A DNA stretch of 64,000 bases from Eriocheir sinensis (taxonomy: Eukaryota > Arthropoda > Malacostraca > Decapoda > Varunidae), in NCBI RefSeq assembly GCF_024679095.1, contig NC_066549.1:8327721-8391720 (forward strand), in the 5' to 3' direction. Below, piece by piece: positions 51,119 to 64,000 of the stretch. The notes beneath the pieces were generated by a model, which had not been told where the DNA came from, made no database searches, and was given only the letters and a program-made list of their open reading frames with translations. Both the position numbers and the translations under genes were made by a program. Each line of letters starts with the position of its first letter. Positions within the stretch are counted from its first letter, which is position 1.

Positions 51119-52747
51119 TATTTTATTGGAATTTTGTTTATTTATTTTGATACGAACTTACATTATTTTATGTGTATTTTGTATATGTATTTTCTACGTA
51201 TTTACATTATTTTATGTGTATTTTGTATATATATTTTCATAAAAATTTACGTTATTTTATTGTGTGTATTTGTATCTATTTTGATACAAATTTACATTAT
51301 TTTATGTGTATTTTGCATTTCTATTTCAATACAAATTTACCTTATAGTATGTGTATTTTGTATATTTATTTTAATACAAATTTAATTATTTTATGTGTAT
51401 TTTTGTATATATTTTTTTTAAATATGAGTTATTTTATGTGTATTTTGTATATCTATTTTCATACAAATTTAATTACTTTTGTGTATTTTTGTATATACTT
51501 TTATATCAATTTACGTTATTTTATGTGTATTTTGTATATTTATATTTATACAAATACACATTCTTTTATTAGTATTTTCTTTATTTATTTCGATACGAAT
51601 TTACATTATTTTATGTGTTTTCGTATATATATTTTGAAACAAATTTACATTGTTTTATATGTATTTTGCAAATCTATTTCAATACAAATTTACCTTATTG
51701 TGTGTGCATTTCGTATATTTATTTTAATACAAATTCAAATATTTTATGTGTGTTTTGGTATATATATTTTTATAAAAAAATGCGTTATTTTATGGGTATT
51801 TTGCATCTTTATTTTCATGCAAATTTATATTATTTTATTAATATTCTGTGTATTTATTTTGATACGATTTTACATTATTCTATTTGTGTTTTGTATATAT
51901 TTTTTTTATACATATTTACATTATTTAATGTGTATTTTGTATATATATTTCATACAATTTTACGTTATTTTAAGTGTATTTGTTTATATATTTTCTTTCA
52001 AACTTACATTATTTTATGTGTATTTTGTATATGTATTTCAATACAAATTTGCCTAATTTTATGTGTATTTTGCATATCTATTTTCAAACAAATTTAAATA
52101 ATTTTTGTGTGTTTTTGTATATATTTTTATACAAATTTTAGTTATTTTATTTGTATTTTCTATATATATTTTCCTACAAATATACATTCTTTTATTGGAA
52201 TTTTATCTATTTATTCTGATACGAATTTACTTTATTTTATGTGTATTTTGTATATATATTTTTCTACGTATTTACATTATTTTATGTGTATTTTGTATAT
52301 ATATTTTCATAAAAATTTACTTTATTTTATTGTGTGTATTCGTATATAATTTGATACAAATTTTATACAAATTCATGTTATTTTATGTGTATTTGTATAT
52401 ATATTTTCATACAAATCTACATTATTTTATGTGCATTTTTACATATATTTCATTACAAATTTACCTTATTTTATGTTTATTTTGAATATTTATTTTCTTC
52501 AATTTTAAATTATTTTATGTGTATAATTGTATTTGTATTTAGGTTATTTAATGTGTATTTTCTATATATATCTTCATCAAATATTACATTATTTTATTGG
52601 TATTTTGTTAGTTTAATTCGATACGAATTTAGATTATTTCATAGGTATTTTGTATACATATTTTTATACGCATTTACATTATTTAATGTGTGATTTGTAT
52701 ATTTATTTTTATGCAAATCTACTTTATTTGATGTGTATTTGTATAAA

Positions 52748-57767
<5,020 letters not shown>

Positions 57768-58136
57768 TAGTTTATTTTATGTGTATTTTGTATATCTATT
57801 TTCATACAAATTTAACTACTTTTGTGTATTTTTGTATATAGTTTTATATAAATTTACGATATTTTATGTGTATTTTGTATATTTATTTTTATACAAATAC
57901 ACATTTTTTTATTGGTGTTTTGTTTATTTATTTTGATACGAATTTATATTATTTTATGTGTATTTTGTATACATTTTTTTATACGTATTTACTTCATTTT
58001 ATGTGTATTTTGTATATATATTTTTATAGAAATCTACGTTATTTTAGGTATATTCGTATATATATTTTGAAACAAATTTTACATAGTTTTATATGTATTT
58101 TGCATATCTATTTCAATATAAATTTACCTAATTGTA
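57768..58136 (+). repeat. Satellite block 36, short T-rich flip
   Basis: About eight monomers with a class A marker (CACATTTTTTTATTGGTG near 57900). Both junctions are of types not seen elsewhere here. Confidence 0.84.
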
Positions 58137-60093
58137 TACAAAATACACATAAAATTAAGTAAATTTGTATTGAAATAGATATACAACATACACATAAAAT
58201 AATGTAAATTTGAATGAAAATATATAAACAAATACACTTAAAAAAACGTAGATTTCTATGAAGTATATATATAAAATACACATTAAATAATGTAAATATG
58301 TATAAAAAAATATATACAAAAGACAAATATAATAATGTAAAATAGTATAAAAATAAATACACAGAATATTAATAAAATAATGTAAATTTGTATGAAAATA
58401 AAGATGCAAAATAAACATAAAACAACACATTTTTTATGAAAATATATATACCAAAATACACATAAAATATTTAAATTTGTATTACAATAGATATACAAAA
58501 TGAACATACAATAAGGTAAATTTGTATTGAAAGAGATATGCAAAATACATATAAAACAATGTAAATTTCTTTCAAAATATATATACGAATACACATAAAA
58601 TAACGTAGATTTCTAAAAAAATATATATACAAAATACACATAACATGAAGTAAATACGTATAAGAAAATGTATACAAAATACACATAAAATAATGTAAAC
58701 TCGTATCAAAATAAATAAACTAAATGCCAATAAAAGAATGTGCACTTGTATAAATATAAATATACAAAATCCACATAAAATAACGTAAAATTGTATAAAA
58801 CTATATACAAATAAAAAAATTGTATTAAAATAGATATACAAAAGACACTTAAAATAAGCTAAATTTGAATTGAAATAAATATAGAAAATACATAAAATAA
58901 TGTAAATTTGAATCAAAATATATATTCAAATACACATATAATAACGTAAATTTGTATAAAAATATATAAACAAAATACACATTAAATAATGTAAATACGT
59001 ATAAAAGATATGTAAGTAATGTAAAAATTTATAAAATTAAAGATGCAATATACCCATAAAATAACTCATATTAATCAAAAATATATATATACAAAAATAC
59101 ACATAAAATAATTAAATTTGTATTAAAAAAAATATACAAAATACACAAACAATAAGGTAGATTTTTATTGAAATAGATATGCAAAAAACATAAAATAAAG
59201 TAAATTTGTATCAAAATATATACGAATACACACAATAAAATAACGTAAATTTTATGAAAATATATATACAAAATACACATTAAATAATGTAAATACATAG
59301 AAAAATATATATACAAAATACACATAAAATAATGTAAATTCGTATCAAAATAAATAAACAAAATTTCCTCTAAAAGAATGTATATTTGTAGGAAAATATA
59401 TATACAAAATACAAATAAATTAACAAAATTTGTATAAAAATATATACAAAAATACACAAAAAAAATTAAATTTGTTTGAAAATAGATATGCAAAGTACAC
59501 ATGAAATTAGGCAAATTTTTATTGAAATACATATACAAAATATACATAAAATAATGTAAATTTGTATGAAACTATATAAACAAATACACATAAGATAACG
59601 TAAATTTCCATAAAATATATGTACAAAATATACATTAAATAATGTAGATATGTCTAAAAATATGTATACAAAATACACAGAATAACGTAAAATCGTATCA
59701 AAATAAATAAACAGACTATCAATAAATAATGTAAATTTGTATGAAAATAAAGAAGCAAAATACCCAAATAATAACGCATATTTGTTTAAAAATATATATA
59801 CAAAAATACACATAAAATAATTAAATTTGTATCAAAATAAATATACAAAAGGTACATACAATAAAGAAAATTTATATTGAAACAGATATGCGAAATACAC
59901 ATAAATAATGTAAATTTGAATCAAAATATATATACGAATACACATAAAATAGAGTAAATTTCTATAAAAATATATATTAAAAATACATATAAAATTATGT
60001 AAATAAGTATAAAAATATATATATATATCAAATACACCTAAAATAATGAAAATTCGTATCAAAATCAATAAACAAAATTCCGATAAAAGAACG
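58137..60093 (-). repeat. Satellite block 37, A-rich orientation, A-D-C order
   Basis: Markers A (near 58733), D (CCTCTAAAAGAATG near 59367) and C (near 60082). It is an inverted copy of the C-D-A part of block 10 (8875-10700). It ends at the junction AACGTACAAATTTAC. Confidence 0.9.
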
Positions 60094-60213
60094 TACAAAT
60101 TTACATTATTTTATGTGTATTTTGTACATGTATTTATATATTTTGAAACAAATTTACATTGTTTATATGTATTTTGCATATCTATTTTTGTGTATTCTGT
60201 ATTTATTTTTGTT
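60094..60213 (+). repeat. Satellite block 38, very short T-rich flip
   Basis: Less than three monomers, including ACATGTATTTATATATTTTG. The start is the reverse complement of 48400-48436 and the end is the reverse complement of 47098-47135. Confidence 0.75.
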
Positions 60214-61597
60214 ATACATAGAATCATGTAAAATCGTATCAAAATAAGTACACAGAATATCAATAAAATAATTTAAATTTGTATGAAAAGAAAGATGCAA
60301 AATACCCATAAAATAGAGCATATTTTTTTTAAAAATACATATACAAAAATACACTTAGAATAATTAAATTCGTATTAAAATTAATATACAAAATGCACAT
60401 ACAATAAGGTAAATTTGTATTGAAAAAAAACGCAAAATACACATAAAACAGTGTAAATTTGTTTCAAAATATATATACGAATACACATAAAATAACGTTG
60501 ATTTCTATAGGAATATATATACAAAATACACATGAAATGATGTAAATACGTATAAAAATATATATACAAAATACACATTAAATACTGTAAATTCGCGTCA
60601 AAATAAATAAACAAAATATCAATAAAAGAATGTGTATTTGTATGAAAATAGATATACAAAATACACATAAAATAACCTAAATTTGTATCAAACTATATAC
60701 AAAAATACACAAAAATATTTTAAATTTGTATGAAAATAAATTTACAAAATACACATAAAATTAGGTAAATTTGTATTGAAATACATATACAAAATACACA
60801 TAAAATAATGTAAATATGAATGAAAAGACATAAACAAATACACTTAAAATAACGTATATTTGTATAAAAAAATATATACAAAACACAAATAGAATTATGT
60901 AAAATCGTATCAAAATAAATACACAGAATATTAATAAAATAATGTAAATTTGTATGAAAATAAAGAGGCAAAATACCCATAAAATAACGCATTTTGTTTA
61001 TTTATAAAAATATATATACCAAAATACACATAAAAAAATTAAATTTGTATTAAAATAAATATATAAAAACCACATACAATAAGTTAAATTTGTATTGAAA
61101 TAGATATGCAAAATACATATAAAACAATGTAAATTTGTTTCAAAATATATATACGAATACACATAAAATAACGTAGATTGCTATAAAAATATATATACAA
61201 AATACACATAAAATGAAGTAAATACGTATAAAAAATGTATACAAAATACACATAAAATAATGTAAATTCGTATCAAAATAAATATACAAAATACCAATAA
61301 AAGAATGTGTATTTGTATAAATATAAATACACAAAATACACATAAAATAACGTAAATTTATATAAAGCTATATACAAAAATACACAGACGTATTTTAATT
61401 TGTATGAAAATAGATATACAAAATAAGGTAAATTCGTTTCAAATTCAATAAACAAAATTCAGATAAAAGAACGTATATTTGTAGAAAAAATAAATATACA
61501 AAATACACATAAAATAACGAAAATTTGTATGAAAATATATAAAAAAATAGACAAAAATAATTTCAATTTGTATGAAAATAAATATACAAAATACACA
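60214..61597 (-). repeat. Satellite block 39, A-rich orientation
   Basis: Markers B (near 60628) and A (near 61300). 60830-61597 is a direct copy of 33800-34556 in block 23 (offset about 27.04 kb), but with the A monomers that block 23 lacks. It ends at a palindromic junction. Confidence 0.89.
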
Positions 61598-61612
61598 TGT
61601 ATTTTGTATATC
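61583..61612. repeat. Palindromic -/+ junction, ACAT apex (second copy)
   Basis: Same arms and the same ACAT apex as at 34556-34559. It is a direct copy of that junction region. Confidence 0.9.
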
Positions 61613-63204
61613 TATTTTCACACAAATTTAATTATTTTTGTGTATTTTTGCATATAGTTTTATATAAATTTACGTTATTTTATTTGTATTTTGTATATTT
61701 ATATTTATACAATACACATTCTTTTATTAGTATTTTGTTTATTTATTTTCATACGAGTTTACATTATTTTATGTGTATTTTGTATACCTTTTTTTATACG
61801 TATTTACTTCATTTTATGTCTATTTTGTATATTTATTTTCATAGAAATCTATGTTATTTTATGTGTATTCGTATATATATTTTGAAAAAAACTTACATGG
61901 TTTTATATGTATTTTGCATATCTATTTCAATACAAATTTACCTTATTGTATGTGCATTTTGTATATTTATTTTAATACAAATTCAAATATTTTATGTGTA
62001 TATATATTTTGAAACAAATTTACATTGTTTTATATGTATTTTGCATATCTATTTCAATACAGATTTACCTTATTGTATGTGTATTTTGTATATTTATTTT
62101 AATACAAATTAATTTTTTTATGTGTATTTTGGTATATATATTTTTATAAAAAAAATGCGTTATTTTATGGGTATTTTGCTTTTTATTTTCATACAAATTT
62201 ACATTATTTTATTAATATTCTGTGTATTTATTTTGATACGATTTTACATTATTCTATTTGTGTTTTGTATATATTTTTTTTATACAAATTTACGTTATTT
62301 TAAGTGTATTTGTTTATGTATTTTCATTCAAATTCACATTATTTTATGTGTATTTTGTATATGTATTTCAATACAAATTTACCTAATTTTATGTGTATTT
62401 TGTATATTTATTTTCATATAAATTTAAATTATCTTTGTGCATTTTTGTATATAGTTTTATACAAATTTATGTTATCTTATGTGTATTTTGTATATTTATT
62501 TTCATACAAATACACATTCTTTTATTGATATTTTGTTTATTTATTTTGACGCGAATTTACATTTTTTAATGTGTATTTTGTATATATATATTTATACGTA
62601 TTTACATCCTATCATGTGTATTTTGTATATTTATAAAAAATGCGTTATTTTATGGGTATTTTGCATCTTTATTTTCATACAAATTTACATTATTTTATTT
62701 ACATTCTGTGTATTTATTATGATACGATTTTACATTATTCTATTTGTGTTTTCTATATATATTTTTTATACATATTTACATTATTTAATGAGTATTTTGT
62801 ATATATATTTTATACAAATTTACGTTAAGTGTATTTGTTTATATATTTTCATTCAAATTTACATTATTTTATGTGTGTTTTGTATATGTATTTCTATACA
62901 AATTTACCTAATTTTATGTGTATTTTGTATATTTATTTTCATACAAATTTAATTTATTTTTGTGTATTTATATATATTGTTTTATACAAATTTACGTTAT
63001 TTTAGGTGTATTTGTTTATGTATTTTCATTCAAATTTACATTATTTTATGTGTATTTTGTGTATGTATTTCAAATTTTATGTGTATTTTGTATATTTATT
63101 TCCATACAAATTTAAAATATTATTTTATGTGTATTTTGTATATCTATTTTCATACAAATACACATTCTTTTATTGACATTTTGTTTATTTATTTTGACGC
63201 GAAT
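61598..63204 (+). repeat. Satellite block 40, T-rich orientation
   Basis: Markers A (near 61719), B (near 62517) and B (near 63168). A partial unit is repeated near 62000, where TATATATATTTTGAAAC re-enters the ATTGTTTTATATG monomer, so A to B is about 798 bp here. It ends in the junction GACGCGAATGATG. Confidence 0.89.
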
Positions 63205-64000
63205 GATGTAAATACGTATAAAAATATATATACAAAATACACATTAAATACTGTAAATTCGCGTCAAAATAAATAAACAAAATATCAATAAAAGAATGTG
63301 TATTTGTATGAAAATAGATATACAAAATACACATAAAATAACCTAAATTTGTATCAAACTATATACAAAAATACAAAAAAATATTTTAAATTTGTATGAA
63401 AATAAATATACAAAATACACATAAAATTAGGTAAATTTGTATTGAAATACATACACAAAATACACATAAAATAATGTAAATTTGAATGAAAATACATAAA
63501 GAAATACACTTAAAATAACGTAAATTTGTATAAAAAAATATGTACAAAACACAAATAAAATAATGTAAAATCGTATCAAAATAAATACACAGAATATTAA
63601 TAAAATAATGTAAATTTTCATGAAAATAAAGAAGCAAAATACCCATAAAATAACGCATTTTTTTATTTATAAAAATATATATACCAAAATACACATCAAA
63701 AAATTAAATTTGTATTAAAATAAATATATATAAAACACATACAATAAGGTAAATTTGTATTGAAATAGATATGCAAAATACATATAAAACAATGTAAATT
63801 TTTTTTCAAAATATATATACGAATACACATAAAATAACGTAGATTTCTATAAAAATATATATACAAAATACACATAAAATGAATTAGATACGTATAAAAA
63901 AATGTATACAAACTACACATAAAATAATGTAAATTCGTATCAAAATAAATATACAAAATACCAATAAAAGAATGTGTATTTGTATAAATATAAATATACA
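63205..64000 (-). repeat. Satellite block 41, A-rich orientation (runs off the end)
   Basis: Markers B (near 63293) and A (near 63968), about 675 bp apart. The array continues past the window edge. Confidence 0.89.

Noticed and set aside
51172..52056. Longest open reading frame, 294 codons on +
   Set aside because: The translation is a 15-residue low-complexity repeat identical in type to those in the other two frames. There is no domain and no frame preference, and the same DNA in sister copies is broken by 1-bp indels. It is satellite, not a gene.

Overview
The window holds no gene that I can support. It is one continuous, very AT-rich satellite array with a basic unit of about 45 bp. Nothing in it (no introns with coding exons, no operon, no tRNA or rRNA) identifies a species. 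A long, hierarchically ordered satellite with long (TA)n and (TG)n tracts points to a eukaryotic nuclear genome, most likely heterochromatin (centromeric, pericentromeric, subtelomeric or a sex/B chromosome). I cannot narrow it further from sequence alone.

Layout: every monomer has a T-rich strand (core ATGTGTATTTTGTATAT followed by TACAAATTTACRTTATTTT) and an A-rich complement. Here '+' means the T-rich strand is the given strand and '-' means the A-rich complement is. Read this way, the window divides into about 41 blocks of alternating orientation, from about 60 bp to about 5 kb (boundaries good to about 5-20 bp). Within a block the monomers are not interchangeable. They follow a fixed order of 8 recognisable variants (about 358 bp). 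Two diverged 8-mers make a 16-mer (about 716 bp). In the longest blocks four 16-mer classes follow one another (called C, D, A, B here, after the TTCTTTT-containing first monomer), giving a super-unit of about 2.75 kb.

On top of this order lie segmental duplications of 0.3 to 3.5 kb, direct and inverted. They carry whole orientation junctions with them, so most junctions fall into a small number of recurrent types. Nine long TA tracts (about 100-270 bp, one continuing into (TG)14) sit where normal monomers have a short TATATATA run, so they look like local expansions of the satellite itself.

Many long open reading frames exist, but they are a by-product: the monomer is 45 bp (3 x 15), its T-rich strand is poor in stops in all three frames, and the translations are the same low-complexity F/Y/I/L/C repeats in every frame. 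I annotate none as CDS. The items most worth a second look are the nested repeat hierarchy, the recurrent inversion junctions (one type a near-perfect 48-bp palindrome with apex variants), and the TA expansions at homologous sites.
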